DNA from: CAUZIR01 sp034421295
GTDB lineage: Bacteria > Chloroflexota > Dehalococcoidia > Lucifugimonadales > UBA2962
NCBI GenBank assembly: GCA_034421295.1
Contig: DAOUKM010000012.1
Span: forward strand, 151,265-215,264
DNA: 64,000 nucleotides
Reading direction: 5' to 3'
The notes beneath the pieces are model-generated. The model did not search any database and was not told where the DNA came from. It saw only the letters and a list, made by a program, of their open reading frames with translations. The position numbers were made by a program, and so were the translations under genes. Shown here piece after piece: positions 35,526-44,254 of the stretch (position 1 is the first letter of the stretch; the number at the start of each line of letters is the position of its first letter).

Positions 35526-35641
35526 ATTGACATTGGTAAGTTCCCGTCACCAAAGTGCGTTTACAAACTTAATAGCCTGGACAGGCATTAGGAGTGCTGC
35601 GCGAAAGGATCCGCCCTTAGACACGACGGAGGTCTGAACAG

Positions 35642-36871
35642 ATGAAAAGCACGATTGAGGAGCTTATCAACAGGGACCTGAATCGCCGCGACTTCCTAAA
35701 GCGCGTTGCGATAGTGGCCGGGGGGGTGGCGGTGGCCGGTCCTGTGTCGCAGATCCTAGCCGCCTGCGGGGGCGACGATCCCGGTGGGGCTGCCGCGGGC
35801 GATCAGAAGAGACTTTCCGGAACCGTCAAAGTTCTGGCGTGGGGCGACAAGCTCAACGACAACGTAAACGACAACTTCAACCAGAACACGGGTGGCTCGG
35901 CCCAGTTCACGATCTTCACGGAGAACCCCGAGGCCCTGGCCAAGATACGCCAGAACAAAGAGGCCTTCGACACCGTATTCATCGACGGCCTGTGGGCCAA
36001 CACGCACTGGAACGCCGGCACCATCGTCCCGATCCCCTTTAAGGACTGGGACATATACGACGAGTACTTCACCGAATTCGCAGACCTATCCGACTGGCAG
36101 GTGCCGGGAGGCCAGATGGCGATCCCGCATGCCTGGTCCGCCGACGCGATCGCCTACAACAGCAAGTATGTAACCCGCCCGGACAGCCTTGCCGAACTGC
36201 TCGATCCTAAGTGGGAGGGCAAGGTAGCGATCTACGACTCCTTCTACCGGAACATGCTCAACTTTGTTCCCGCCGTCACCGGCCTCAAGGTCACCGACAT
36301 GCACGCGGAAAAGACCCTCGATGACGGCACGGTCGAGCAAGTCTATGACATACCAGACGACGTGCTCAGGCAGGTCAAGGACACGATGATCGAGCGCCGC
36401 GGCAACTTCAAGATGATCTGGAAAGATATCGACGAACTGACGAGGGCGCTGGTAAACGAGGAGATCTACCTGGCCATAGCAGGAAACTACATCACCCAGA
36501 ACGCCCTCGACGCCGGCAGCGAGGATATCGAGTTCGTCAACCCCACCGCCCATGGCCTTATGGGCTGGATAGATGGGCAGTGCGTGATAAAGAACAAGCA
36601 GTTCGAGGACAACCCCGACCTGGTCTGGGAGTGGATGAGGCACTACCACTCTGGGGAGGAGCAGGCGAGGATCATCGGCAACACCTGGCTGGCCTCCACC
36701 AGCCGACGGTGCCTTGAGATCCTGGAGTCGCAGTCGGACGAAAACGCAGACCGCGTACGCAAGCTGGCCGCGCGGGAGACGGGGATCGTTAAGGAGATGT
36801 CCCTGCTCAGGCCGATCGCTCGACCCGAGGTTTTCCAGGACGCCTGGGCGGAATTCCTCGCGGCCGGATAG
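35642..36871 (+). CDS. ABC importer substrate-binding lipoprotein (PotD/PotF-like), Tat-exported
   Basis: The 409-residue protein begins with a twin-arginine signal NRRDFLKR (R15, R16), a hydrophobic stretch, and a lipobox ILAAC with Cys42. It is therefore predicted to fold in the cytoplasm, pass through Tat and be lipidated. The mature part has periplasmic-binding-protein features, e.g. GTVKVLAWGDKLNDN, FDTVFIDGLWAN, and a later IDGQCVIKNKQFEDNP. It fits the spermidine/putrescine-binding class. GGAGG lies upstream of the ATG. Tat export matches the tatA genes on both sides of this operon. Confidence 0.88.
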   Translation: MKSTIEELINRDLNRRDFLKRVAIVAGGVAVAGPVSQILAACGGDDPGGAAAGDQKRLSGTVKVLAWGDKLNDNVNDNFNQNTGGSAQFTIFTENPEALAKIRQNKEAFDTVFIDGLWANTHWNAGTIVPIPFKDWDIYDEYFTEFADLSDWQVPGGQMAIPHAWSADAIAYNSKYVTRPDSLAELLDPKWEGKVAIYDSFYRNMLNFVPAVTGLKVTDMHAEKTLDDGTVEQVYDIPDDVLRQVKDTMIERRGNFKMIWKDIDELTRALVNEEIYLAIAGNYITQNALDAGSEDIEFVNPTAHGLMGWIDGQCVIKNKQFEDNPDLVWEWMRHYHSGEEQARIIGNTWLASTSRRCLEILESQSDENADRVRKLAARETGIVKEMSLLRPIARPEVFQDAWAEFLAAG

Positions 36872-36899
36872 GCTAGGGGAATCGTCTATACGACCGGAC

Positions 36900-38135
36900 G
36901 TGGAGGGCTCGTCGGCGCGGCGAGCCCTCCCAACCGTCACTGCGGCAGCAACCATTTCGGTGGGGCTGTTCGCCCTCCTGGCCATGTTCGCCCTCTCCGC
37001 CGCATGCCAGGGCCGTGGCCATGCCCCGGTAGCGGCCGTCTCCGCCGGCACCTTCCACACCTGCGCTCTTACGACCGAGGGCGCGGTGCTGTGCTGGGGA
37101 GCCAACGGCAACGGCCAGCTCGGTGATGGCTCTTCGGTAAGGCGACGTACATCGCCGGTCAGAGTCGCGGGGTTGGCCGAAGGCGTGGTTGCCGTCTCCG
37201 CCGGCGAACTGCACACATGCGCGCTGACCGACTCCGGCGGCGTAAAGTGCTGGGGAGAGAACGGCAACGGCCAGCTCGGCGACGGCACCACGACGGACCG
37301 GATCGCCCCGGTGGACGTCGCCGGCCTTGGCGAGGGCGCGGTCGCCATCTCCACCGGCACGATCCATACATGCGCGCTCACAGCCTCCGGCGGCGTAAAG
37401 TGCTGGGGACGCATGCTCCTGGGCCCGCTGTCGGTGCAGGAACGGGCTCTTGGCACCGGCATGGCCAGAGACATCAGGACCGCCGATTACGTCGACGGGC
37501 TGACCTCCGGAGTGATCGCCGTCTCCTCGGGCACGCTGCACACGTGCGCGCTCACAACCTCCGGCGGCGTAAAGTGCTGGGGCTACAACAGAGAGGGGCA
37601 ACTGGGCGACGGTACCAAGACGGACAGCGGCACACCGGTCGACGTAGCCGGACTCGGGGAGGGCGTGGTGTCGATCTCGGCGGGCTGGAAGCACACCTGC
37701 GCAGTTACGTCCGACGCCGACGTAAAGTGCTGGGGATGGAACAACGGCGGACAGATAGGGGACGGGACGGTAATCGACCGCACAACGCTCGCGGTCGTGG
37801 ACGGTCTGACGGAGAGCGCCACGGCTGTCTCAACGGGACGGATGCACACCTGCGCACTCACCGCGTCGGGCGCAGTTAAGTGCTGGGGATTCAATGGCGT
37901 GGGTCAGCTCGGCAACGGAAAGACCCTGCCGAGCAGTGCGCCCGTGGATGTGGAGGGCCTCTCCGGCGGCGTGACCTCCATAGCTTCCGGGCTCTCACAC
38001 AACTGCGCGGTCACCTCCGCCGGAGGTCTGAAATGCTGGGGAATCGGGAGTTCGGGGCAGCTGGGGGACGGAACGCCGGATGCGCAGCACCGGCCCACCC
38101 CGGAGGATGTTGCGGGACTGTCCGGCAGGCAATAG
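36900..38135 (+). CDS. RCC1-repeat (seven-bladed propeller) lipoprotein
   Basis: From GTG the 411-residue protein has a signal peptide with the lipobox LSAAC (Cys36), then seven RCC1-type repeats. Each contains a variant of HTCALTxxGxVKCWGxNxxGQLGDGT; the third has a degenerate end (GRMLLGPLSVQERA). Each repeat carries a cysteine pair, which could form disulfides outside the cell. Seven repeats fit a closed RCC1 propeller. Such lipoproteins are often of unknown role. It sits between the substrate-binding protein and ATPase genes of the importer. The start lacks a clear ribosome site. Confidence 0.8.
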   Translation: MEGSSARRALPTVTAAATISVGLFALLAMFALSAACQGRGHAPVAAVSAGTFHTCALTTEGAVLCWGANGNGQLGDGSSVRRRTSPVRVAGLAEGVVAVSAGELHTCALTDSGGVKCWGENGNGQLGDGTTTDRIAPVDVAGLGEGAVAISTGTIHTCALTASGGVKCWGRMLLGPLSVQERALGTGMARDIRTADYVDGLTSGVIAVSSGTLHTCALTTSGGVKCWGYNREGQLGDGTKTDSGTPVDVAGLGEGVVSISAGWKHTCAVTSDADVKCWGWNNGGQIGDGTVIDRTTLAVVDGLTESATAVSTGRMHTCALTASGAVKCWGFNGVGQLGNGKTLPSSAPVDVEGLSGGVTSIASGLSHNCAVTSAGGLKCWGIGSSGQLGDGTPDAQHRPTPEDVAGLSGRQ

Positions 38136-38501
38136 CGCCAGGCTCCCGCCGACGGCCCCTTCGCGCTGAGAGGATTCCCCTGTGTTGGGCGCAGGAATTC
38201 CTGTCCGGCTTGACCAAATCTGGGCAGAATCGCCGAACAGCGCTGCTGTGATTTGCCATTGCCGCCGGGCTAAGCGCCTGTAGGCTCGATGATCCATCAG
38301 CCCGTGAGGCACGGACGATCTCCGTCTCCGGCACCGACTGCGGGGTCCTCAATTGTGAACAGCGTCACTAGATTGACAGTGAGGCGAAAGAGGCCTAGAG
38401 TCGCGGCCACTAGACGGTGGGCCGCAGACCCACCACGTCGTCTTGCGCTGCACGTTCAGGATCACTGCAGAGGCCACGCGCTCAAACGAGGGGCAAGCTA
38501 A
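38136..38501. other. 366-base gap before the ATPase gene
   Basis: No credible gene is seen; short frames are shadows. This is a fairly long break for a single operon, so the ATPase may have its own promoter, but none stands out. Confidence 0.4.
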
Positions 38502-39590
38502 GTGGAGCAGCTGAGGCTAGAAGGCGTAACGAAGCGGTACGGTTCGGTAACCGCCGTTGACAACATATTCCTCAGCGTTGAGAGGGGAGAATTCATCACC
38601 CTTCTGGGCCCCAGCGGCTGCGGGAAGACGACGACCCTTCGGATGATCGGCGGGCTCGAGGAGCCCACCAGCGGCGTAATCTACATCCAGGGTGTTGACG
38701 TGACCCGGGTGCCCGCCTTCAAGAGGCCGACGAACATGGTCTTTCAGAGCTATGCGCTCTTCCCGCACCTGTCGGTCTTCAACAACATCGTCTTCGGGCT
38801 CAAGAACATGAAAGTCCCGAAGGATATCCAGCGTGAAAAGGCCGACCGAATGCTGACCCTGGTACAGCTGAAGGGTCTTGAGGATCGCCGGCCCAACGAG
38901 CTGAGTGGAGGTCAGCAGCAGAGGGTGGCCCTTGCAAGGGCCCTGATAAACGAGCCTGCGGTGCTGCTCCTTGACGAGCCGCTGGGCGCCCTCGATGCCA
39001 AGCTTCGAAAGGAGATGCGATTCGAGCTCAAGCGGATTCAGCATGAGCTGGGAGTCTCATTCATCTTCGTCACGCACGACCAGGAGGAGGCTATCAGCCT
39101 GTCGGATCGCATCGTCCTTATGAACGAGGGCGAAGTCCAGCAGGAGGGCACCCCGAGGGACATATTCGAAAGCCCGGTAAACCAGTTCGTGGCCGACTTC
39201 GTCGGTGTAGGGAACTCGGTTTCAGGGCAGTGTGTGGAGCGCGCCAATGGCTCCGTTCTCGTCAAGTGCCTGGGTGGAAGCCTCGTCAGGGTCCAGTCGG
39301 ACGAGGACATCTCCCCGGGCGAGACGGCGACCGTCTGGGTGCGGGCAACAGACGTCAAGGTAGGCAGCGGGCTCAACGGCGACGAGGGCCAGACATGGCA
39401 GGGCCGTGTCGGCCAGCTCCTCTACTACGGGGACCAGGTAGACCTCGTAGTGCTCGTCAGCGGTGAAACCGGAGACGAAGAATTCCGGACCGTAATCTCG
39501 GCCGAGCAGTTCTACGCCGATCAGCTTGAGGTCGGGAGCGAGGTGCGGATCGGATGGGAGACCGACAAGGGAAGGCTCTTCGTAGGCTAG
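38502..39590 (+). CDS. polyamine-type ABC importer ATP-binding protein (PotA-like)
   Basis: The 362-residue ATPase has Walker A GPSGCGKTT, the Q-loop VFQSYALFPHLSV, signature LSGGQQQR, Walker B LLLDEPLGALD and the switch histidine in FVTHDQEEA. A C-terminal TOBE-type domain (from about residue 240) is typical of the spermidine/putrescine and sulfate subfamilies. It powers the fused permease. It starts at GTG, and the frame has the normal length. Confidence 0.93.
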   Translation: MEQLRLEGVTKRYGSVTAVDNIFLSVERGEFITLLGPSGCGKTTTLRMIGGLEEPTSGVIYIQGVDVTRVPAFKRPTNMVFQSYALFPHLSVFNNIVFGLKNMKVPKDIQREKADRMLTLVQLKGLEDRRPNELSGGQQQRVALARALINEPAVLLLDEPLGALDAKLRKEMRFELKRIQHELGVSFIFVTHDQEEAISLSDRIVLMNEGEVQQEGTPRDIFESPVNQFVADFVGVGNSVSGQCVERANGSVLVKCLGGSLVRVQSDEDISPGETATVWVRATDVKVGSGLNGDEGQTWQGRVGQLLYYGDQVDLVVLVSGETGDEEFRTVISAEQFYADQLEVGSEVRIGWETDKGRLFVG

Positions 39591-39653
39591 ACGGGGGCGG
39601 TACCCCCAGCACCAGGGCAGGTCGTTCCCGCAGATACGGATAAGGAGAGACGG

Positions 39654-39866
39654 TTGCCATTTTCGGTTGGGCCGACAGAGGTCATCATCGTCGTGATCAT
39701 CGCAGCGATGATCTTCGGAATAGCCAAGCTGCCCTACATAAGCGGTACGGTGGGCAGGGCCATGTGGGAGTTCACCAGGAGCCAGGAAGAGGCCGAGGCC
39801 TTAAGTCCCGGGTCCCGAACCGAGGACGAGAACAGATCGCCGCGACCGCCGAATCGAGCCGGCTAG
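39654..39866 (+). CDS. tatA: twin-arginine translocase subunit TatA (copy 2)
   Basis: This 70-residue TatA/E protein starts at TTG, preceded by AAGGAGA. It has MPFSVGPTE, a membrane helix IIVVIIAAMIFGIAKLP, and a short amphipathic helix, then a polar tail. Homology to copy 1 is clear in the first 20 residues. It ends the importer cluster and is followed by convergent lipA. Two paralogs could form complexes with different partners, or one may be redundant. Confidence 0.85.
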   Translation: MPFSVGPTEVIIVVIIAAMIFGIAKLPYISGTVGRAMWEFTRSQEEAEALSPGSRTEDENRSPRPPNRAG

Positions 39867-39979
39867 TCGATATCCATCCGCACCTCGCCGGGCGTCAGCG
39901 ACTACCGGAGATGGCGGTGCAGTCGTCGATTCATGGATCTTTCCCGGACCGACCGGGCGGCCTGGGGTAACTGACGGGG

Positions 39980-40864
39980 CTACGAGGTCGCGGCGGCGTG
40001 CTGCTCGCCCGCGTGGTACGAACTTCGCACCAGGGGCCCTGAGGCGACGTGCCGAAAGCCCATGGCCAGTCCCTCCTCCCGAAGCTCGTCGAACTCCTGC
40101 GGAGTCCACCATCGCGTCATCGGCGCGTGCTTCTGAGACGGTCTGAGGTACTGGCCGATCGTGAGCAGGTCACACCCGACCGAACGAAGGTCCCTCATCG
40201 TCTCGATGACCTCCGAATAGGTCTCACCGAGTCCAACCATCATGCCGGACTTTGTGGGAACCTCCGGCCGCATCGTCCCCGCCCGAGCAATCAATTCCAG
40301 GGAAAGATCGTAGTCGCCCCTGGCCCGGACCCGCGGAAACACCCGCCTGACGGTCTCGATGTTGTGGTTGAGCGTATCGGGTCCGGCATCCATCACCACC
40401 TGCAGGGACTCACGCATCCCGCCGAAGTCTGGAATCAGGACCTCGATCCGGCAACCCGGCACCCGCGACCGGATCTGGCGGATGCACTCTGCGAACATCG
40501 ACGCTCCGGCGTCGGGAAGGTCGTCCCGGTCCACCGAGGTGATCACCGCGTACTGCAGCCCCATCCGCTCGACACTTGAGGCCAGACGGATGGGCTCGGC
40601 CGGATCAACAGGCAGGGGCCTGCCCGAAGTTACAGCGCAGTAGGTGCATGCGCGCGTGCATATGTCGCCCAGGATCATGAAAGTGGCCGTGCCCAGGTCC
40701 CAGCACTCTCCGATATTGGGACAGTGCGCCTCTTCACATACCGTGTTGAGTGCCTCGGCACGAAGCAGGCTTCGAAGACGCAGATAGTTCGCGCCTCCGG
40801 GCGCCTTCACCTTGAGCCAGTCGGGGAGCCGCCTTCGTGGCCTCGGCGGAGCTCGTTCGATCAC
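39980..40864 (-). CDS. lipA: lipoyl synthase
   Basis: The 294-residue radical SAM enzyme has both iron-sulfur motifs: auxiliary-cluster CEEAHCPNIGEC and radical SAM CTRACTYC, plus the C-terminal RSSYHAG serine/histidine motif. LipA inserts two sulfurs into octanoyl groups on lipoyl domains. The start is GTG (IERAPP). A TAACAT -10 box lies six bases before it, so the message is probably leaderless. No lipB lies beside it. It is divergent from the methyltransferase gene. Confidence 0.95.
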   Translation of the reverse strand: MIERAPPRPRRRLPDWLKVKAPGGANYLRLRSLLRAEALNTVCEEAHCPNIGECWDLGTATFMILGDICTRACTYCAVTSGRPLPVDPAEPIRLASSVERMGLQYAVITSVDRDDLPDAGASMFAECIRQIRSRVPGCRIEVLIPDFGGMRESLQVVMDAGPDTLNHNIETVRRVFPRVRARGDYDLSLELIARAGTMRPEVPTKSGMMVGLGETYSEVIETMRDLRSVGCDLLTIGQYLRPSQKHAPMTRWWTPQEFDELREEGLAMGFRHVASGPLVRSSYHAGEQHAAATS

Positions 40865-40870
40865 CGGGTC

Positions 40871-40876
40871 ATGTTA
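40871..40876 (-). promoter_or_regulatory. -10 box of lipA
   Basis: TAACAT on the minus strand is followed by gacccg and the GTG start. The expected transcription start coincides with the start codon. Confidence 0.45.
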
Positions 40877-40956
40877 CCAGAGGCGGCATCAACGCCTGCG
40901 CACCGCGCCCCGGTGCTATATTGGCCTCACCGGACCTTGAAACTGCGGGCGATTGG

Positions 40957-42186
40957 ATGACATCAGACAATACCGGGGTGGCGTCTGCCGCCACCGATAC
41001 CGAAGAGGAACTGGTCGAACTGGTCCTCGGCGACATCGCACCCTCCGGGGATACGACCGCCGAGTTCGAGGGCGCCACGATCGAGGTCTTTGGGGGCATA
41101 CCCGGCGAGCGGGTCGTCGCCCGAATCCACCGCTACCGCAAACGCAGGCGGCAGGTCGTTGCTGCGGCGGTCGCCGAAGTCATAAGCGCCTCGCCGCACA
41201 GGGTCGCACCACCGTGTCCCTACTACGGGCCCTGCAGCGGATGCCAGTGGCAGCACATCGATTACGACCACCAGCTGGTGCTGAAGGCCGATTCGGTGCG
41301 CACGGCCCTGGCTCAGCACCCCGAGCTCGACGGCACAGAAGTCGCCGAGACGATCCCGGGGCCCGACCGGCTCGGATACCGTAACCACGCAAGGTTCACG
41401 GTCCGCAGACAGGGACGGCTCGGGTTTACCAACCGGATCACGAGACGCTTCGTTGACGTGGAGCGCTGCCTGCTGATGCACGAGGGCATCAACCGAATCC
41501 TCGGACGCCTTCAGGGGCGTGTGGGAGAGACCACGCAGCTCTCGGTGCGCTACGGCATCGGCTCCGGCGAATGGCTGGTTCAGCCGCCCATGAAGAGCGA
41601 GTCCATACCCATGCCCACGGGCCAGACGCACTACCGGGAGCGTCTTTTCGGCAGGACCTTTCGAATCGCCTCACCGTCGTTCTTCCAAGTCAACACCAAG
41701 CAGGCCGAGACCCTGGGCGGGTTGCTCATGCGCCGCCTTGAGCTCACGGGCTCGGATACCGTGGTCGACGCCTACGCAGGTGTTGGCACCTTTGCCGCAC
41801 TCGCTGCCGCTCACGCCGAGAGGGTGATCGCCATCGAGGAATCTACCGCCGCCATCAGGGATGCAGCCGTCAACATAGGTGCCTTGACGAACGTCGAGTT
41901 CGTCGAATCCAAGACCGAAGATGTCCTCTCAAGCCTTGAATGCTCGCCAGATGCGGTAATCCTCGACCCGCCGCGCGCGGGATGCCATCCGGACGCCATC
42001 GGCGCGGTCGTAGAGATCGAGGCCGATCGCGTCGCCTACGTCTCCTGCGAGCCGATCTCCATGGCCCGCGATCTGGCCATGCTCGTATCAGGCGGGTACA
42101 GGGTCACCAACGTCGACCCACTGGATATGTTTCCCCAGACACACCACGTCGAATGCGTGGCAACGCTGCGGTGGGGAGATCGCTGA
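40957..42186 (+). CDS. 23S/tRNA uracil-5-methyltransferase (RlmD/TrmA family)
   Basis: Started at MTSDNTGVAS, the protein has 409 residues. It has a TRAM-like N-terminal OB domain, an iron-sulfur set C87-x5-C93-x2-C96 (plus a later cysteine in VERCLLMH), a Rossmann domain with DAYAGVGTF, and DPPRAGC. The catalytic cysteine is in YVSCEP near the C-terminus. Members methylate uracil C5 in 23S rRNA or tRNA. Which RNA it modifies is not decided by the sequence. It is divergent from lipA; a TATATT box lies about 35 bases upstream. Confidence 0.9.
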   Translation: MTSDNTGVASAATDTEEELVELVLGDIAPSGDTTAEFEGATIEVFGGIPGERVVARIHRYRKRRRQVVAAAVAEVISASPHRVAPPCPYYGPCSGCQWQHIDYDHQLVLKADSVRTALAQHPELDGTEVAETIPGPDRLGYRNHARFTVRRQGRLGFTNRITRRFVDVERCLLMHEGINRILGRLQGRVGETTQLSVRYGIGSGEWLVQPPMKSESIPMPTGQTHYRERLFGRTFRIASPSFFQVNTKQAETLGGLLMRRLELTGSDTVVDAYAGVGTFAALAAAHAERVIAIEESTAAIRDAAVNIGALTNVEFVESKTEDVLSSLECSPDAVILDPPRAGCHPDAIGAVVEIEADRVAYVSCEPISMARDLAMLVSGGYRVTNVDPLDMFPQTHHVECVATLRWGDR

Positions 42187-42243
42187 GGGCCACCGGTCGC
42201 CGGTCCGGGTGCCCTCCTTTCTGCCGCGACCGCCTTGGTTACA

Positions 42244-42936
42244 ATGGACGCGGTGTACGGTCCAATAGCAGACGGCGGCAGCGATCCGCTACTGATCCTG
42301 GCTTCGGCCTCTCCTAGGCGCCGGGAGATCCTCTCTGGCTCCTGGGCGGGACGGCTGAGCGTGTCCGCATCAGGTATCGAGGAAGATAGTCCCGGGCCTG
42401 GCGAGAATCCGGCAGATTACGCCGTCCGCATCGCCGCCGCGAAGTGCCGGGCCGTGTCCGGCAACTCGGCCGCGGCCCTCTTGATCGCGGGGGACACGGT
42501 CGTCGAGCTGGAGGGGGTGATCATGGGCAAGCCATCGAACGCAGACGAGGCCAGGCAAATGCTGACGGCGCTGAGGGGCCGGGATCACTCTGTCACCACC
42601 GGGCTGGCGGTAGCCTCGCCATGGATGGCGGAATTGCTGGTCGACCACGAGACTTCGATCGTCAGCATGCGACGTTACTCCAGCGAAGAGACGGAGGCGT
42701 ACATAGCCTCCGGCGAGCCATTCGACAAGGCCGGAGGATACGCCGTCCAGGACGTCCACCTCGCGCCAGCGGAGCGAGTGCGTGGATGCTACCTGAACGT
42801 GGTCGGCCTCCCCCTGTGCAGGCTGTCGAGACTTGTGGCCGACGCGGCACCCGAACTCGTTCACCTGCTCCGACCGGGCGGGTGTGCCTCCTGCCTGTCC
42901 ACCGCCGGACTGAGGGACACGGTGGCGGCGACATGA
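42244..42936 (+). CDS. maf: Maf-family nucleotide pyrophosphatase
   Basis: The protein has 230 residues from the ATG (MDAVYGPIADGG); a TTG three codons upstream is another option. Maf signatures are LILASASPRRREIL at the N-terminus and GDTVV later. Maf proteins hydrolyse noncanonical or nucleoside triphosphates. Residues after about 205 form an extra cysteine-containing tail (GGCASCLSTAGLRDT) not needed for the family. Its stop overlaps the next ATG in ATGA, so maf-tatB-tatC form one operon. Confidence 0.9.
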   Translation: MDAVYGPIADGGSDPLLILASASPRRREILSGSWAGRLSVSASGIEEDSPGPGENPADYAVRIAAAKCRAVSGNSAAALLIAGDTVVELEGVIMGKPSNADEARQMLTALRGRDHSVTTGLAVASPWMAELLVDHETSIVSMRRYSSEETEAYIASGEPFDKAGGYAVQDVHLAPAERVRGCYLNVVGLPLCRLSRLVADAAPELVHLLRPGGCASCLSTAGLRDTVAAT

Positions 42937-43310
42937 ACATACTGGGCATGGGATTTCTGGAGCTGCTGGTGGTGTTCTTCATCGCCTTCATCGTCCTTGG
43001 GCCGGACCGGATGGTGGAGATGAGCAGGAAGGCCGGCCGCCTGGTGGGCGACCTGCGAAGGATGAACTCCGGCCTGCGGGAGACCCTAACGATCGACGAG
43101 TCCGAACAGGAGTCAGAGTCCCGCACAGAGCGGGCAGGTGACGACGAGCGGCAGGGAGAGGACGCGGACAATCAACTGAACGAGGCTCCGGTCGACTTTC
43201 GGGCGTGGAGAGCGAGCCGCCTCCACGTGTCATCGGACGCCGGGGAGGATGAAGGCGGGGAGCAGACTGACGGCAGCGAAGGCGGCGGACCGAACGGGGC
43301 GACCCGGTGA
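42933..43310 (+). CDS. tatB: twin-arginine translocase subunit TatB-like
   Basis: This 125-residue protein starts MNILGMGFLELLVVFFIAFIVLGPDRMVEMSRKAGRLVGDLRR: one membrane helix, a GPD/hinge, and an amphipathic helix as in TatB. The remainder is a long acidic tail rich in Glu, Gly and Asp. TatB with TatC forms the receptor for twin-arginine signals. It lies between maf and tatC, overlapping both (ATGA and GTGA), which secures the identification. Confidence 0.87.
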   Translation: MNILGMGFLELLVVFFIAFIVLGPDRMVEMSRKAGRLVGDLRRMNSGLRETLTIDESEQESESRTERAGDDERQGEDADNQLNEAPVDFRAWRASRLHVSSDAGEDEGGEQTDGSEGGGPNGATR

Positions 43311-44068
43311 AGGACCGCAGCATGCCGACCCGCGATCACATCGCGGAACTGCGCAGGCGCCTCGTGTGGTCAGCGGTGGCGGTGTTCATGACCACCGGTG
43401 CCGCATTTTACTTTCACGAACAGATCCTGACGCTCCTGATGGAGCCCGCGCAGGGCTTTGCCAACGTGCCCGAGGGCAAGCCCATCTACCTGGATCTGAC
43501 CGAATTCATCGGGGTGGCGATGAAGACCTCACTGCTGGTGGGTATCGCGGCGTCACTGCCGTTCGTGCTCTTCCAGCTGGTGATGTTCGTTGCGCCCGGG
43601 CTGAATCCGACTGAGAGACGATACCTGTTCGTCCTCCTGCCGATGAGCCTGATAGTGTTCCTGGCCGGCGCTGCATTCGGCTACCGGATCCTCTTCCCGC
43701 CCGCAGTCAACTTCCTGCTCGAGTTCGGCAGCGATATCGCCACTCCAATGCCCCGCATCGGCACCTACGTGAATCTGATGCTGTCGCTGCTGTTCTGGAT
43801 GGGCCTTGTCTTCGAGACGCCGATCGTGCTGTTCTTCCTGTCTCGCATCGGGGTCGTCACCTCCGAATGGCTGGCGAAGCGGCGTCGATACGCGCTGGTG
43901 GTGGCATTTCTGCTCGGGGCCATCATCACCCCCACGTTCGACCCCATCAACCAGACCCTGGTCGCCGTACCGATCATGGTGCTGTACGAAGCGGGCGTAT
44001 GGCTTGCCAAGCTGGGTACGCGCAACCGGCTAAAGGCGCTGGAAAAGGCGCGGCAGGCCTCTACCTAG
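43307..44068 (+). CDS. tatC: twin-arginine translocase subunit TatC
   Basis: The 253-residue integral membrane protein starts at GTG (overlapping tatB) and has about six hydrophobic segments. The N-terminal MPTRDHIAELRRRLVWS is the TatC hallmark recognised with signal arginines. The FEFG-like and proline-containing loops (FETPIVLFFLSRIG) follow. It recognises twin-arginine signals; the Tat-type lipoprotein near 35.6 kb is a probable client. Confidence 0.95.
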   Translation: MKDRSMPTRDHIAELRRRLVWSAVAVFMTTGAAFYFHEQILTLLMEPAQGFANVPEGKPIYLDLTEFIGVAMKTSLLVGIAASLPFVLFQLVMFVAPGLNPTERRYLFVLLPMSLIVFLAGAAFGYRILFPPAVNFLLEFGSDIATPMPRIGTYVNLMLSLLFWMGLVFETPIVLFFLSRIGVVTSEWLAKRRRYALVVAFLLGAIITPTFDPINQTLVAVPIMVLYEAGVWLAKLGTRNRLKALEKARQAST

Positions 44069-44158
44069 CCAATCTGAAGGCCGCCCGCACCGCCGGCGCC
44101 GACAGACCGTGATCCAGGCAGGTTGCCGCGGCCTGCATGGATTGCGGGCCCTCCCGCC

Positions 44159-44236
44159 GGGTGCCGGACAGACGCAGGGGCGGGGCGGCATCTCCGCCGC
44201 ACCCGCCCCCAAACTGCGCCGGGAAATCCGGCACCC
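44159..44236. terminator. 78-base nested inverted repeat between convergent genes
   Basis: GGGTGCCGG at the left end pairs perfectly with CCGGCACCC at the right end. Inside, GCAG-GGGCGGG pairs with CCCGCCCC-CTGC, and GCGG with CCGC. It lies between tatC and the vWA lipoprotein gene, which end toward each other, so a two-way terminator is likely. No T-runs are present. Confidence 0.5.
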
Positions 44237-44254
44237 GATCGTCCCGGCCGCAGG

